From NCBI RefSeq assembly GCF_017837635.1, contig NZ_JAGJRS010000001.1:1-64000 (forward strand): a DNA stretch of 64,000 nt. The letters are read 5' to 3'. A program made the translations under genes and the position numbers. This stretch comes from Frateuria flava. GTDB lineage: Bacteria > Pseudomonadota > Gammaproteobacteria > Xanthomonadales > Rhodanobacteraceae. Positions 1-9,323 of this stretch are shown in pieces (the stretch's first letter is position 1; every line of letters starts with the position of its first letter). Below the pieces are notes generated by a model. It did not search any database. It was not told where the DNA came from and worked only from the letters and a program-made list of their open reading frames with translations.

Positions 1-480
1 GGGGCCGGGGCTCGCGGGGGTGTCCGGTCAAGGCCTCACGCACTGGCGGAAGGCTGCCGCAAGAGTGACCCCTCACCCCAGCCCTCTCCCCGGAGGGGAG
101 AGGGAGCACATCGCGTCAGCCGGTGGTTTCGATAGCACCTCTTCCTCTGCCCTCGGGGGAGAGGACCGAGGTGACGGGCGGAGCCTCGCGGGGATGTCCG
201 GTCAGGCCTCACGCCCTGGCGGAAGCCTGCCACAAGAGTGGCCCCTCACCCCAGCCCTCTCCCCGGAGGGGAGAGGGAGCACATCGCCTCAGCCGGTGGT
301 TTCGATAGCCCTTCTTCCTCTCCCCTGCGGGGAGAGGACCGAGGTGAGGGGCCGGGGCTCGCGGGGATGTTCCGATCAGGCCTCATGCACTGGCGGAAGG
401 CTGCCGCAAGAGTGGCCCCTCACCCCAGCCTTCTCCCCGGAGAAGCGAGGGAGCGCATCGCGTCAGCCGGTGGTTTCGAT
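1..480. repeat. Three-copy tandem repeat (period about 174 bp) ending inside parC
   Basis: The same unit occurs three times: the landmark CTCACCCCAGCC appears near 72, 245 and 420, and TCAGCCGGTGGTTTCGAT near 116, 289 and 463. The third copy of that landmark is the parC stop codon and its last coding triplets, so the repeat unit includes the 3' end of the gene. Each unit carries a CTCTCCCC/GGGGAGAG hairpin, also found elsewhere in the window (about 16610, 28620, 40190). No open frame here is credible; the frames that cross it are repeat-driven. It fills the whole stretch downstream of parC up to the window edge. Confidence 0.85.
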
Positions 481-2703
481 GCGCTCCACGCGCCGCAGGC
501 CACGCGGCAGCAGGCCGCCGCGGGTGGCGCGGTTGCCGCCGTATTCGACCAGGTCGTTCCAGCGCAGCGTGAGTTTGCGCTGGCCGGCGTAGAGCGTGAC
601 TTCGCCCTTGCCCTCGGCCACCACGGCAATGCCGGCCACGCGCTCTTCGCCGCTGGTGAGCTTGGTCTTGGGCACCTCGATCAGCTTGTTGCCCTTGCCC
701 TTGTCCAGTTCCGGCAACTCGGCGACCGAGAACATCAGCAGGTGGCCTTCGGTGGTGACCACCACGATGCGGTCGCGCGCCGGGTCGGCACTGGCCTGGG
801 GCTGCAGGATTCTGGCGCCTTCGCTCAGGCTGATGATCTGCTTGCCGGCCTTGTTGCGCCCGGTGAGCGCCTCGAAACGGGTGACGAAGCCGTAGCCGAA
901 ATCCGTGGCCAGGATCAGCCGCGTGTCGTTGTCGCCGGCGGTGAGCGCGTCGAAGCTGGCGCCGGAGGGTGGACTGAAGCGGCCGGTGAGCGGATCGCCG
1001 TTGCCGCGCGCGGAGGGCAGCGTGTGCGCCGGCGTGGAGTAGCTGCGGCCGGTGGAGTCGATGACCGCGATCTGCTGGGTGGTGCGCGCCTTCACCGCCG
1101 CGAGCAGGCCATCGCCTTCGCGGTAATTCATGCCTTCGGGATCGACGTCGTGACCCTTGGCGGCACGGATCCAGCCCTTCTGGGAAAGCACCACGGTGAC
1201 CGGCTCGCTGGCGACCAGCGCGCTCTCGTCCAGTGCCTGCGCGACCTCGCGCTCGACCAGCGGCGATCGGCGCTCGTCGCCGTACTTGGCCGCGTCGGCC
1301 TGCAACTCGCCCTTGATCAGGGTCTTGAGCTTGGCCGGCGACTTCAGCAGCACGTTGATGCGTGCGCGCTCCTCTTCGAGCTGATTGCGCTCGGTCTCGA
1401 TCTTCATCTCTTCCAGCCGCGCCAGCTGGCGCAGCTTCGTCTCGAGGATGTAGTCGGCCTGTTCCTCGGACAGCTTGAAGCGCTTCATCAGCACCGGCTT
1501 GGGCTCGTCCTCCGAGCGCACGATGCGGATCACCTCGTCCAGGTTGAGGTAGGCGATGTGCAGGCCTTCGAGCAGGTGCAGGCGCCGCTCGACCTTGCCC
1601 AGGCGATGGGTGAGGCGGCGGGTGACCGTGTCGGTGCGGAAGGTCAGCCACTCGGTCAGGATCTTCTTCAGGTCCTTGACCTGCGGGCGGCCGTCCAGGC
1701 CGATCATGTTGAGGTTGACGCGGTAGCTCTTCTCCAGGTCGGTGGTGGCGAACAGGTGCTGCATCACCTCGGCCGAGTCGACGCGGTTGGAGCGCGGCAC
1801 CACCACCAGGCGGATCGGGTTCTCGTGGTCGGACTCGTCGCGCAGGTCCTCCACCATCGGCAGTTTCTTGGCGCGCATCTGCGCGGCGATCTGCTCGAGG
1901 ATCTTCGAGGGGCTGACCTGGTGCGGCAGCGCGGTGATGACGATGTTGCCGTCTTCCACCTGGTAAACCGCGCGGGCGCGCAGCGAACCGGTGCCGGTCT
2001 GGTAGATCGACAGCAGTTCCTTGCGCGGGGTGATGATCTCCGCCGCGGTCGGATAGTCCGGCGCGGGAATGTGCTGCGCCAGGTCGGCGACGGTGGCGTC
2101 GGGGTTCTCCAGCAGGTGGATGCAGCCGGCCACCACCTCGCGCAGGTTGTGCGGCGGGATGTCGGTGGCCATGCCCACGGCGATGCCCATCGAGCCGTTG
2201 AGCAATACGTGCGGCACGCGCGCGGGCAGCCAGGAAGGCTCCTCCAGCGTGCCGTCGAAATTCGGCACCCAGTCGACCGTGCCGTGCGCCAGCTCGCCCA
2301 GCAGCGCCTCGGCGATCGGGCTCAGCTTCGACTCGGTGTAGCGCATCGCCGCGAAGCTTTTCGGGTCGTCCGGCGAGCCGAAGTTGCCCTGGCCATCGAC
2401 CAGCGGGTAGCGGTACGAGAACGGCTGCGCCATCAGCACCATCGCCTCGTAGCACGAGGAGTCGCCATGCGGATGGAACTTGCCGATCACGTCGCCGATG
2501 GTGCGCGCGGACTTCTTCGGCTTGGCGGTCGCCGCCAGGCCCAGCTCGCTCATCGCGTAGATGATGCGCCGCTGCACGGGCTTCAGGCCGTCGCCCACGA
2601 ACGGCAGCGCGCGGTCGAGCACCACGTACATCGAGTAGTCGAGATAGGCCCGCTCGGCGTACTCCTTGAGCGGGATCTGTTCGAAATTGGCTTGCAGGTT
2701 CAT
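463..2703 (-). CDS. parC: DNA topoisomerase IV subunit A
   Basis: ParC is the DNA-cleaving subunit of topoisomerase IV, the type IIA enzyme that unlinks daughter chromosomes together with ParE. The 746-residue product starts [20 protein letters not shown] and has the expected length for a proteobacterial ParC. The breakage-reunion domain fills the N-terminal two thirds, with the catalytic tyrosine in the [11 protein letters not shown] segment (about residue 120) and the [11 protein letters not shown] helix before it, which is the quinolone-determining region. The C-terminal third forms the blade repeats of the DNA-wrapping domain. Nothing suggests a second start. The 3' end is embedded in a tandem repeat, an odd feature described separately. 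Confidence 0.97.
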   Translation of the reverse strand: MNLQANFEQIPLKEYAERAYLDYSMYVVLDRALPFVGDGLKPVQRRIIYAMSELGLAATAKPKKSARTIGDVIGKFHPHGDSSCYEAMVLMAQPFSYRYPLVDGQGNFGSPDDPKSFAAMRYTESKLSPIAEALLGELAHGTVDWVPNFDGTLEEPSWLPARVPHVLLNGSMGIAVGMATDIPPHNLREVVAGCIHLLENPDATVADLAQHIPAPDYPTAAEIITPRKELLSIYQTGTGSLRARAVYQVEDGNIVITALPHQVSPSKILEQIAAQMRAKKLPMVEDLRDESDHENPIRLVVVPRSNRVDSAEVMQHLFATTDLEKSYRVNLNMIGLDGRPQVKDLKKILTEWLTFRTDTVTRRLTHRLGKVERRLHLLEGLHIAYLNLDEVIRIVRSEDEPKPVLMKRFKLSEEQADYILETKLRQLARLEEMKIETERNQLEEERARINVLLKSPAKLKTLIKGELQADAAKYGDERRSPLVEREVAQALDESALVASEPVTVVLSQKGWIRAAKGHDVDPEGMNYREGDGLLAAVKARTTQQIAVIDSTGRSYSTPAHTLPSARGNGDPLTGRFSPPSGASFDALTAGDNDTRLILATDFGYGFVTRFEALTGRNKAGKQIISLSEGARILQPQASADPARDRIVVVTTEGHLLMFSVAELPELDKGKGNKLIEVPKTKLTSGEERVAGIAVVAEGKGEVTLYAGQRKLTLRWNDLVEYGGNRATRGGLLPRGLRRVERIETTG

Positions 2704-2791
2704 GCGGGGCGTTCTGGCACGGATAACCGGCCGATGGTGCCAGATCGGCCGCGGGCGGGACAGAGCGAGCCTTCGTCCCGCCCGTGCGACG

Positions 2792-3175
2792 TCACAGGAA
2801 CGCCAGGCTGCCGATCTTGCCGTGGGTGTCCTTGCTGCATACGACCTGCACGGTCACGGCGTGGTGGGCGAAGGTCATCGGGGTGCGGACGAAGGCGTCC
2901 TTGCCGTCGTCCTGAAACACGGTCGGTTTGCCGTGGGAGACGTAGGCGCCGAATTCGCGGTTCATGTCGGCCCAGTCGCTCTTGAGCGACTCGGGCGACG
3001 ACATGGCGCTGGCAAAGCCGTTCAGTTGCTGGTGGGCGGTGGCGTAGTCGCCGGACACGAACGCCTCGGTGAACTTCGGCGCGAGCGCGAGGCATTGGTC
3101 GCCCAGCGTCGAGGCGTGGCTGGCGCCCGCCGTGCAGCAGGCGAGGGACAGGGCGAAAAGTACGCGGGTGCGCAT
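2792..3175 (-). CDS. Small secreted protein, paralogue of the upstream gene at 3308-3700
   Basis: A 127-residue product with a signal peptide ([21 protein letters not shown], cleavage after about residue 21) and a mature domain of about 105 residues. Function is unknown. It resembles the neighbouring 130-residue product: both share the spacing of an early Cys, an A...D...A...L helix, then GxYxSHGxP, VRxPxTFxHxA and a late Cys. The two cysteines probably form a disulfide in the periplasm. The fold may be of the DUF3887 / NTF2-like kind (scavenged-substrate accumulation domains), but that is inference. It lies downstream of the VanY-type carboxypeptidase group and is separated from its paralogue by about 130 bp, so it may have its own promoter. 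Confidence 0.8.
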   Translation of the reverse strand: MRTRVLFALSLACCTAGASHASTLGDQCLALAPKFTEAFVSGDYATAHQQLNGFASAMSSPESLKSDWADMNREFGAYVSHGKPTVFQDDGKDAFVRTPMTFAHHAVTVQVVCSKDTHGKIGSLAFL

Positions 3176-3307
3176 GGGTCGTTCTCCTGAGCGGGTAGGT
3201 CAGTGCGGACCGCGCCGAGCACGGGCCTGTTGGAAGTGGTAGCCGGCTCCGCCGTTGCAGCCGGCACCGACGTCGAGAAGGCTGGCGCCAAGGCCCGAGG
3301 TCCGTCG

Positions 3308-3700
3308 CTACAGCAGCGAGAACTCGACGATGGCGCCACCGGCCTTGGGATCGCAGGTAAGCGTCGAGGTGGTCGCGCCGTGGTCGAACGTCAGCGGCAG
3401 GCGGACCGTGGTGGTGTGGTCGCCGTTGGCGATTTCCTCGGGCACGCCGTGCGAGCGGTAAGGCCCCCAGTTCTGCTCGATCATGGCGTCCCACATCGGC
3501 TCCATTTGCTGCGAGTTCGACTGCAGCACGGCATCCAGGTATCGGCGGGCGCCGTCGTGGTCGTGGTTGGCGAGCGCCTCGATCGTGGCGATGGATCTGG
3601 CCGCGCAGCTGACCGGAGCCACCTGCGCATGCGACGGGATGGTGAACGCGCCGAGCGGGGCGAGCAGCGGGAGAAGCAAGTGGCGGGTGCGCATCTTCAT
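3308..3700 (-). CDS. Small secreted protein, paralogue of 2792-3175
   Basis: A 130-residue product starting MKMRTRHLLLPLLAPLG, with a signal peptide ending near SHA at residues 23-25. The mature part contains GPYRSHGVPEE, VRLPLTFDHGAT and a terminal Cys, matching its neighbour downstream. The start was placed at 3700 because it overlaps the stop of the carboxypeptidase gene in an ATGA arrangement, a classic sign of translational coupling; a longer frame through the upstream gene is a shadow. The function is unknown. The coupling to a D-Ala-D-Ala carboxypeptidase suggests a periplasmic, possibly cell-wall-linked role, but this is inference from position only. Confidence 0.8.
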   Translation of the reverse strand: MKMRTRHLLLPLLAPLGAFTIPSHAQVAPVSCAARSIATIEALANHDHDGARRYLDAVLQSNSQQMEPMWDAMIEQNWGPYRSHGVPEEIANGDHTTTVRLPLTFDHGATTSTLTCDPKAGGAIVEFSLL

Positions 3701-4479
3701 GGGTAGGCCTGGACGATGGGGTGGTTGCGTGACGAAGCGCGGGCGAGCGTTGCGTCGAAGGCGCGCTCGGGGGTGAGTCGCGCCATAGCGTTGCCGGCCT
3801 CCTGTGGCGCGGACGATGCCTGCGCCAACCGGCGTACAGTGGTTGCCGCCGGTGGGGCGTAGCGCCAGTGCCAGGGCTCGAATGCGATGCCCTGGACATT
3901 GCCGGCCGGGTAGGACAGCGCGAAGCCGTAGTCGCCGGCGTGTCGCACCAGCCAGTCGTAAGCGGGCGTCCCCGCGAACGCCGCGTCGGCTGCTGGCACG
4001 CCGGGTGTGGTGAGGTCCAGCGCACGGCCGCTGTGGTGTTCGCTGTAACCGGGCAGGGCATTGACCTGCAGCACCGAGGCGAGAGGCTGGCCGCGATCGA
4101 GCTTGCGGCGCACCAGGCGTCGTTGGTGTTCGAAGCTGCGGAAGCCGGATATGACCTGCAGGACGACCCCATCGCGTGCAGCGGCAGCGACCATGGCGCG
4201 CATGGCGGTTGCGGCCCGGGGCGCCAGCTGAAGGGGTCGGCCGTAGACGTCCCGCCCGACGTGCACCAGGGTCGGCGCCTCGGGCTGAAGGGCCCAACCG
4301 TGTGCGGCTGCATAGCCGGGGACGCCCAGGCGTGCCGCGACATGGATCGCCCGCTGGGCGTAGGGGGCCGATCGCGCCGGCGCTTCGGCGCGGGCGCCAG
4401 CAGCACCGGCGCACAGCGCACAGGCCAGGGCCAGCGACGCCACCACGCGCCCGCCGCCGCTTCGCAGTTGCGCGCCCAT
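3697..4479 (-). CDS. D-alanyl-D-alanine carboxypeptidase, M15B (VanY) family
   Basis: A 260-residue secreted zinc peptidase predicted to trim the terminal D-Ala from peptidoglycan stem peptides in the periplasm. Family signatures are clear: SGFRSFEHQRRL, the zinc motif SEHHSGRALDL and the third ligand in EPWHWRY. A hydrophobic segment near residues 10-32 is a signal peptide. The start MGAQLRSGGG lies 2 bp after the stop of the upstream gene; an in-frame ATG ten codons earlier would overlap that gene and is less likely. The C-terminal 40 residues after the catalytic core are an Ala/Arg-rich extension without recognised function. It is translationally coupled to the small secreted gene downstream. 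Confidence 0.9.
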   Translation of the reverse strand: MGAQLRSGGGRVVASLALACALCAGAAGARAEAPARSAPYAQRAIHVAARLGVPGYAAAHGWALQPEAPTLVHVGRDVYGRPLQLAPRAATAMRAMVAAAARDGVVLQVISGFRSFEHQRRLVRRKLDRGQPLASVLQVNALPGYSEHHSGRALDLTTPGVPAADAAFAGTPAYDWLVRHAGDYGFALSYPAGNVQGIAFEPWHWRYAPPAATTVRRLAQASSAPQEAGNAMARLTPERAFDATLARASSRNHPIVQAYP

Positions 4480-4481
4480 GG

Positions 4482-5417
4482 TCAGGCCTTGCCGGGCGTG
4501 AAGGTCCAACGGATGGTCATGGTGGCGGGGACGTCGCCCGCCTCGACCTGCCGGATCTGCTGGCCGCTCTGTGGCCCCTTGCCGGTCCAGCGCAGGTCAT
4601 CCAGGGAAACGTCGGGGATGGTCACTTTTGCCGTGTCCGTGTTGCCATCGGAATCGGTGGTCTGCTCGTCCACGGTCAGGCCGGGCAACTGCAGTTGCAG
4701 TGTCCGGGTATCGCCGTTCCACTCGGCGCTGGCGCGGGGCACGCTGTCCGCGGCCATGCCGTTGGCGCAGTCCCGGGTTTCCGTGCCGTGGCGCTTTTGC
4801 GAGCCGTCGACGTAGCCGCCGTAGCCCTCGCCAGCATCGATCGTGCGGAAATGGGTGGTTCCCTGCGTGAGGGCGTGCAGCGAACACCGCGGGTCGGCCG
4901 CGTCGATCGTCCAGTTGCCCAGGCCATGGTGGCTCAGCCTGTCCTTCGCTTTCGTGGCACCTTCGAGCACGCCCGGATGGTTGTGCTTCATGTCGGCCGA
5001 CAGCTTCATCACCGCTGCGGTCATGCAGGCCTCGTCCTCGCCACAGGTGGCCATGGCCTGCTGGATCGCCGGTCCCATGATCTGCCGCGCAGGGGCGGTC
5101 TGTTCGATCATCTGCCGGGCGTTGTCCACGCCCGCCACCGTGCCCTGCGTACCCTTCAATTGCACGGTGCCGTCCAGGTGCCGGTGCACGGTGGTGTCGC
5201 GGAAGGTGCCCATCCTGGCGTTGGCCTCGCGGGCGTGCCCGCGGATGTCGATGGAGTAGACCAGCGTGGCCGGGTTCTCCTTCATGTCGTAGGGCGGAAT
5301 GTCGCCGGCCGCCCCCGCTGGCGACAGGGCCAGGCCGGTGGTGGCGGCAAGGCAGGCGACGATCAGATGGCCGCACCGCCATGCGGCGGCGCGATGGAGG
5401 GCGTGCTGGTGGGTCAT
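4482..5417 (-). CDS. Secreted protein of unknown function
   Basis: A 311-residue product, first gene of the carboxypeptidase group. I chose MTHQHALHRAAAW as the start because it directly precedes a signal peptide (hydrophobic LIVACLAATTGLAL, cleavage near GAA). The upstream in-frame extension of 26 residues has no such logic. The mature protein is hydrophilic, with four or more cysteines (CGEDEAC, RCSLH, RDCANG) that could form disulfides, and repeated beta-strand-like stretches. I do not recognise a family. It ends 2 bp before the VanY-type gene, so the two are almost certainly co-transcribed. Confidence 0.75.
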   Translation of the reverse strand: MTHQHALHRAAAWRCGHLIVACLAATTGLALSPAGAAGDIPPYDMKENPATLVYSIDIRGHAREANARMGTFRDTTVHRHLDGTVQLKGTQGTVAGVDNARQMIEQTAPARQIMGPAIQQAMATCGEDEACMTAAVMKLSADMKHNHPGVLEGATKAKDRLSHHGLGNWTIDAADPRCSLHALTQGTTHFRTIDAGEGYGGYVDGSQKRHGTETRDCANGMAADSVPRASAEWNGDTRTLQLQLPGLTVDEQTTDSDGNTDTAKVTIPDVSLDDLRWTGKGPQSGQQIRQVEAGDVPATMTIRWTFTPGKA

Positions 5418-5604
5418 GTCCGTAGGCCTGGCTGTGTTGCGGGACGCGCCGCCGATCGCGGCGTGCCCCGTATCGCAACCGATCGGTGCCGGCACAGGCT
5501 TGATGACCCTCTGAGGGGATCGTTACGAATCCTTACTTTTCCGCCGGATCAATAACTTGCGATGCCAGGCAGTCGCGTGGCCGACTACCGGCCGCGGTCG
5601 CTTC

Positions 5605-6552
5605 CTACAGCCGTTGTGCCTCGATGCCGTCCCCGGCCAGCTGCGACTGCACGCTGTCCGGTCCGGCCAGGTGGGCCGCGCCGACGGCAATGAACACGGT
5701 TCCGGGCTGCTGCAACATGCCGGTGATGCGCTCGGCCCAGGCCTTGTTGCGCTCGACCAGCAGGCGTTGGTAGAGCTCCGGCGTCTCGCGACGCATCAGG
5801 TCGTTTTCCAGGCGGGCGAGCGCGGCCTCGTCGCCGTCTTTCCAGGCCCGGATGATGGCGGCCAGGTCCGCGGTGGCGCGGTCGGTGTCGCGCAGGGTCG
5901 AGCGCAGCATCGCCAGCTGCATGGTCTGGGGCATGTCGGCCAGGAAACGGATCTGCTGTTCGGCCGTCTCCAGCCCGCGCACCGGTTTGCCGGCCTTTTC
6001 CATCGTCGCGCGCAGCTGTTTGTCGACGCCTTCGGCGGGATCCAGCCCCGCCTTGGTCAGCGGTGCGACGGTGAGGGTGAGCGCGGCCAGCCAGGGACGC
6101 ATCATGTTCAGCGCGGCCACGCCGCCGGGAATGTCGGCCAGGCGCGCGGCGCGTTCCAGCCGGCCGCGGTCGAACGGCGTGAGCAGATCGGAAAGCGGGT
6201 GCGCCATGTCCATGCCGTAGCGCATCACCAGTGCCGCCATGTTGGCCTGGTCGTCGTCGACGATCTCCACGTACAGCGCCTGGCTGTCGTCCAGTGCCTT
6301 GTCCAGCGCGGGAAAGTGCCAATCGGCGTCATGCGGCAGCAGGTGCACCGTGCCGAACAGATAGATCGTGGTGTCCTGGTCCTTGATCGCCCAGAGCGCC
6401 GGATGGGCCTGGACCGGCGCGGCGACGGCGAGCGCGAGCACCAGCGCGACAGAGCAGACCTGCCAGCGCCGCGGGGATGGCCGAGGTTGCCGCGGAGCAC
6501 GGCAGCGGCCGAAGGCGAGCGCAGCAAGCATGCTGGCGAAGCGAGGTTTCAT
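5605..6552 (-). CDS. TraB/GumN family protein
   Basis: A 315-residue protein of the TraB/GumN (Tiki-like) superfamily, metalloprotease-fold proteins that in xanthomonads include GumN. The N-terminal hallmark IYLFGTVHLLPHDADW (about residues 63-78, with the conserved GTxH) and the C-terminal FIAVGAAHLAGPDSV (conserved GxxH) are both present; together they form the putative metal site. A long N-terminal region ends in a hydrophobic signal segment (VCSVALVLALAVAAPVQA), so the protein is probably exported or membrane-tethered. No gum exopolysaccharide genes are nearby, so a link to xanthan-like polymer synthesis should not be assumed. It appears monocistronic. Confidence 0.88.
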   Translation of the reverse strand: MKPRFASMLAALAFGRCRAPRQPRPSPRRWQVCSVALVLALAVAAPVQAHPALWAIKDQDTTIYLFGTVHLLPHDADWHFPALDKALDDSQALYVEIVDDDQANMAALVMRYGMDMAHPLSDLLTPFDRGRLERAARLADIPGGVAALNMMRPWLAALTLTVAPLTKAGLDPAEGVDKQLRATMEKAGKPVRGLETAEQQIRFLADMPQTMQLAMLRSTLRDTDRATADLAAIIRAWKDGDEAALARLENDLMRRETPELYQRLLVERNKAWAERITGMLQQPGTVFIAVGAAHLAGPDSVQSQLAGDGIEAQRL

Positions 6553-6633
6553 GGCAGTCGTCCGGTCGGTTCCGGAGCCACTATCCGTGCCTGCCGGCGA
6601 TGCTTCAAGCGTTGCTGCCCGCGCGCCGCGGTC

Positions 6634-8979
6634 TCATGGCGTGTCGATGGGCACCTTGGCCAGGGCGGCAAGGGCGCTTGCGCGAAGCGAGGCCAGCCGC
6701 GCCCGCGCACGCCGAGCACCGGCGGCATCGCCGCGGCGGTCGGCCCAGGCGACATACAGGCGCAACGTATCGGCGGTGGTCTGGGGCGATTCGATATCGA
6801 GATCGCCCAGCCATGCCTGTGTCGCGGCGTCCTCGTGCATGGCCAACGCCAGTTGCAGTGCGAGGGCATGAAGGAAGTCGCGCGAGGCGTCCGGGCTGTG
6901 CGCGGCGGCGGCGAATGCCGCTTGCATGCCCTTGCGGTCGCCGCGCGCGGCATTCGCCAGGGTCTGCACCACGGCCCGGTTGAACTGCGCCGCGGACGGA
7001 TCGGGCAGGCGTCGCGCGATCGCTTCGACGCGGCGCTCGATGGTGGCGAGCGACGCCGGGTCCACCGCGATCGCGACGAATGCTTCGATCATGCTGCTCT
7101 GGAGTGCATCCTCGGGCCCCTGCGCGGGATCGATCAGGCCACTGGCCTGGCGGCTGAGCGCCAGCGCCTTGTCCGGATGCCCGCTGAAATACTCGCCGCC
7201 CGCGCTCATGTCGAGCAGGCGCGCCTGCATGAAGGCATTGTCCTGTGCTCGCGCCAGTTGCGTGGCGGTAGCGATGAGCGGCCGCAGTTCCTCGTAGGCG
7301 CCAAGGTCGTAGAGCCCGGTCACCAGCAGGTTGGCGGTGGCGACCTGCAGTGGCGCGTCGTGGTGCTGGCTTGACCAGTTCCACGTGCGTGCCAGTAGCG
7401 GCACGCCCTCCAGGGGATGGTCGCTATTGGAGAGCGCATAGGCGAGGTTGAAGCTGGCGATGGCGCTGGAGCGCTCCCTCCCCAGCGCCTCGTCGGCGGC
7501 CAGCTCCGCGCGTGCCGCGGCGATCCCGGCGGCGGTATCGCCGCTGGCGTCTGCGATGAAGCCCATGGTGTTGTGCAGCAGGGGCTCCAGCGCACGGATG
7601 GCGCCTTGTGCGACGAGCGCGCGTGCCTGCGTGTGCTCCTGCAGTGCGAGCGTGGTCTGCTTCAGGCGCGCATGGATGTTGGCGCTGGCCAGCAGCGCAC
7701 GAGCCAGCAGCTCGTCGTCCTCCGCCTCGCGCGCAGCGGTCATGGCCCGGGCGGCGATCTTCAGCGCCAACGTGTTCTGGTGCCGGTGGTCGGCCTGATT
7801 GACCTGTGCGATCAGGACACGCGCAGCCATTGCGGGCTGGTGTTGGCGTTGCGCCTGGGCGAGCACGGCGGCATAACCGGCATCGGCGTCGTCGGGTTGG
7901 TCCGTGCTGGCCTGGGCCTGGGCCAGCTGGAAACGACCGGGCAGGAAGTCCGGTGTCCCGCTGGCCAGCACGACGAAGTAGGGCTTGGCGTCGAGCCAGT
8001 CGCCATGCATCGCCAGGTCCATGCCGCGCGCGAACGTGGCGGCCAGGTAGGCGTCTTCGGGGGTGGACTTGAAGGGCGATGCGGCGGGTGGGTCGAGTTT
8101 CAGCTCGCGGCGCAGGCGCGCGGTCGCGTTGACGCCGAGCACGGCCGGATCGCTGCCGCTCAGGACGAAGGTCGCGGGCGCATGTCCGTTACCGGTATCG
8201 ATCCGTAGCGTGAGCTGGTAAAGCTTGTCGGCCAGCTGGGTCAGGCGACCGCCCACCAGTACGTCGGCACCGGTGACGTAGCGCACGTGTGCGGCATGGT
8301 CACGGCCTTGCGGTGGCGTGTAGGTCCAGGCGCGCGCGGCCTCCAGCGGATCGACCACGTCGATGTCGCGGCTGGTGCCCAGCAGGCTTGCGACCAGCCC
8401 GGACAGGCCGCGCGTGGTCCAGTCCAGCGAGTGGTTGCCGGTGCCGTTTTCTATCGGCAGCAACGCAAGGCGCTGCTTTGGTGGTGCGGGCGGAGCGAAG
8501 CTGCGCGGGACGATCCAGATCGACAGCAGGCCGACCAGAACCAGCGCGCCAAGGGCGAACCAGAGCCTGCGTCGGCGCACCGGCCGTGGCGTGACGTCGA
8601 GGGGCGCCGACGGACGCTCGGGATCGACGTGGACTGGCTGGTCATGGCCCGTAGTGACCGGGGCAACCCATTGCAGGCCGCGGCCGTAGACGGTACGGAT
8701 GACCGCCTGCCGGTCGCCATCGTCGTCGAGCGCGCGGCGGGCCTTGTAGAGCAACTGGCTGAGCGCCGCGTCGGTGATCGGGCGGTGACCCCAAAGGGCG
8801 GTGACGACCTCCTGTTTGCCGACGGCACGGTCGCGGTTCTCCACCAGCAGCAGGATCAGGTCGAATACCTTGGCTTCCAGATCGACCGGTTCTCCGTTGC
8901 GCAGCAGGCGCCGGCAGGCGGGCACGATCGTGTACTCGCCGCATTGCCATGACACCTGGTTTGGCCCCTCTCCCTGCAT
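6634..8979 (-). CDS. Membrane-anchored winged-helix regulator with TPR tail (CadC-like)
   Basis: A 781-residue one-component regulator. The N-terminal 105 residues form an OmpR/PhoB-type winged helix (EYTIVPACRRLLRNGEPV, then DAALSQLLYKARRAL recognition helix and the YGRGLQW wing). One transmembrane helix follows (LWFALGALVLVGLLSIWIV, about residues 140-160). The outer part begins with a TolB/FlgO-like segment (RLALLPIENGT) and continues as helical tetratricopeptide repeats to the end. The family senses periplasmic signals and binds DNA from the membrane. The start at 8979 (MQGEGPNQVSW) leads straight into the domain; a start 32 codons earlier is possible. No obvious target operon sits next to it. 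Confidence 0.85.
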   Translation of the reverse strand: MQGEGPNQVSWQCGEYTIVPACRRLLRNGEPVDLEAKVFDLILLLVENRDRAVGKQEVVTALWGHRPITDAALSQLLYKARRALDDDGDRQAVIRTVYGRGLQWVAPVTTGHDQPVHVDPERPSAPLDVTPRPVRRRRLWFALGALVLVGLLSIWIVPRSFAPPAPPKQRLALLPIENGTGNHSLDWTTRGLSGLVASLLGTSRDIDVVDPLEAARAWTYTPPQGRDHAAHVRYVTGADVLVGGRLTQLADKLYQLTLRIDTGNGHAPATFVLSGSDPAVLGVNATARLRRELKLDPPAASPFKSTPEDAYLAATFARGMDLAMHGDWLDAKPYFVVLASGTPDFLPGRFQLAQAQASTDQPDDADAGYAAVLAQAQRQHQPAMAARVLIAQVNQADHRHQNTLALKIAARAMTAAREAEDDELLARALLASANIHARLKQTTLALQEHTQARALVAQGAIRALEPLLHNTMGFIADASGDTAAGIAAARAELAADEALGRERSSAIASFNLAYALSNSDHPLEGVPLLARTWNWSSQHHDAPLQVATANLLVTGLYDLGAYEELRPLIATATQLARAQDNAFMQARLLDMSAGGEYFSGHPDKALALSRQASGLIDPAQGPEDALQSSMIEAFVAIAVDPASLATIERRVEAIARRLPDPSAAQFNRAVVQTLANAARGDRKGMQAAFAAAAHSPDASRDFLHALALQLALAMHEDAATQAWLGDLDIESPQTTADTLRLYVAWADRRGDAAGARRARARLASLRASALAALAKVPIDTP

Positions 8980-9102
8980 CGTGCCGCGTCTCTTTCCCTG
9001 CGGTTCCCCGCCGGGAGGTTTACCACATTCGCGCAGGGGGTTCAGCGCCGCGCGGCGTCCCGCGGCACGTCGCACCGGTACTTCGCCCGGTGCGCCCGAT
9101 CG

Positions 9103-9246
9103 TCAGGCGACGCGGGCCGCCGGCGCGTCATCGGTCTGGTGCAGCAACTGGTCGACCAGCCGGTCGACCTGCGCTTCCGCGGCGGCGAGCGGCCGGGCCA
9201 GGGATTCGCTACCGAACTCGTCGTGCTCCGCGGCCACCTGGTGCAT
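9103..9246 (-). CDS. Small hypothetical protein downstream of cfa-like gene
   Basis: A 47-residue reading frame starting MHQVAAEHDEFGSES and ending APAARVA. It has no similarity that I recognise, but its codons show the genome's coding pattern: nearly every third position is G or C, first positions are G-rich, second positions are balanced. The product is acidic and helical in character. No clear ribosome binding site precedes the ATG, and the gap to the cfa-like gene is about 77 bp, so it would be the last gene of the crcB operon or a separate unit. It may also be an over-called remnant. Confidence 0.45.
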   Translation of the reverse strand: MHQVAAEHDEFGSESLARPLAAAEAQVDRLVDQLLHQTDDAPAARVA

Positions 9247-9323
9247 GCGCCCGATGCGCCGCGACGAACTGGCAACGCTGGCGGCCTGGCTGCAGGCGGA
9301 AACGAGTGGTGCCGCGGACGCGC

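Noticed and set aside
1-480. Possible CRISPR array
   Set aside because: The repeat unit is 174 bp with only three copies, no spacers of similar length, and no cas genes nearby.
238-2985. A plus-strand frame of 915 codons opposite parC
   Set aside because: It is the antisense reading of parC. Long antisense frames are expected in high-GC DNA, and the product is His/Gln/Arg-rich low complexity.
5605-6552. Part of a gum exopolysaccharide cluster
   Set aside because: Only a GumN/TraB-like protein is present. No glycosyltransferase, Wza, Wzc or polymerase genes are adjacent.
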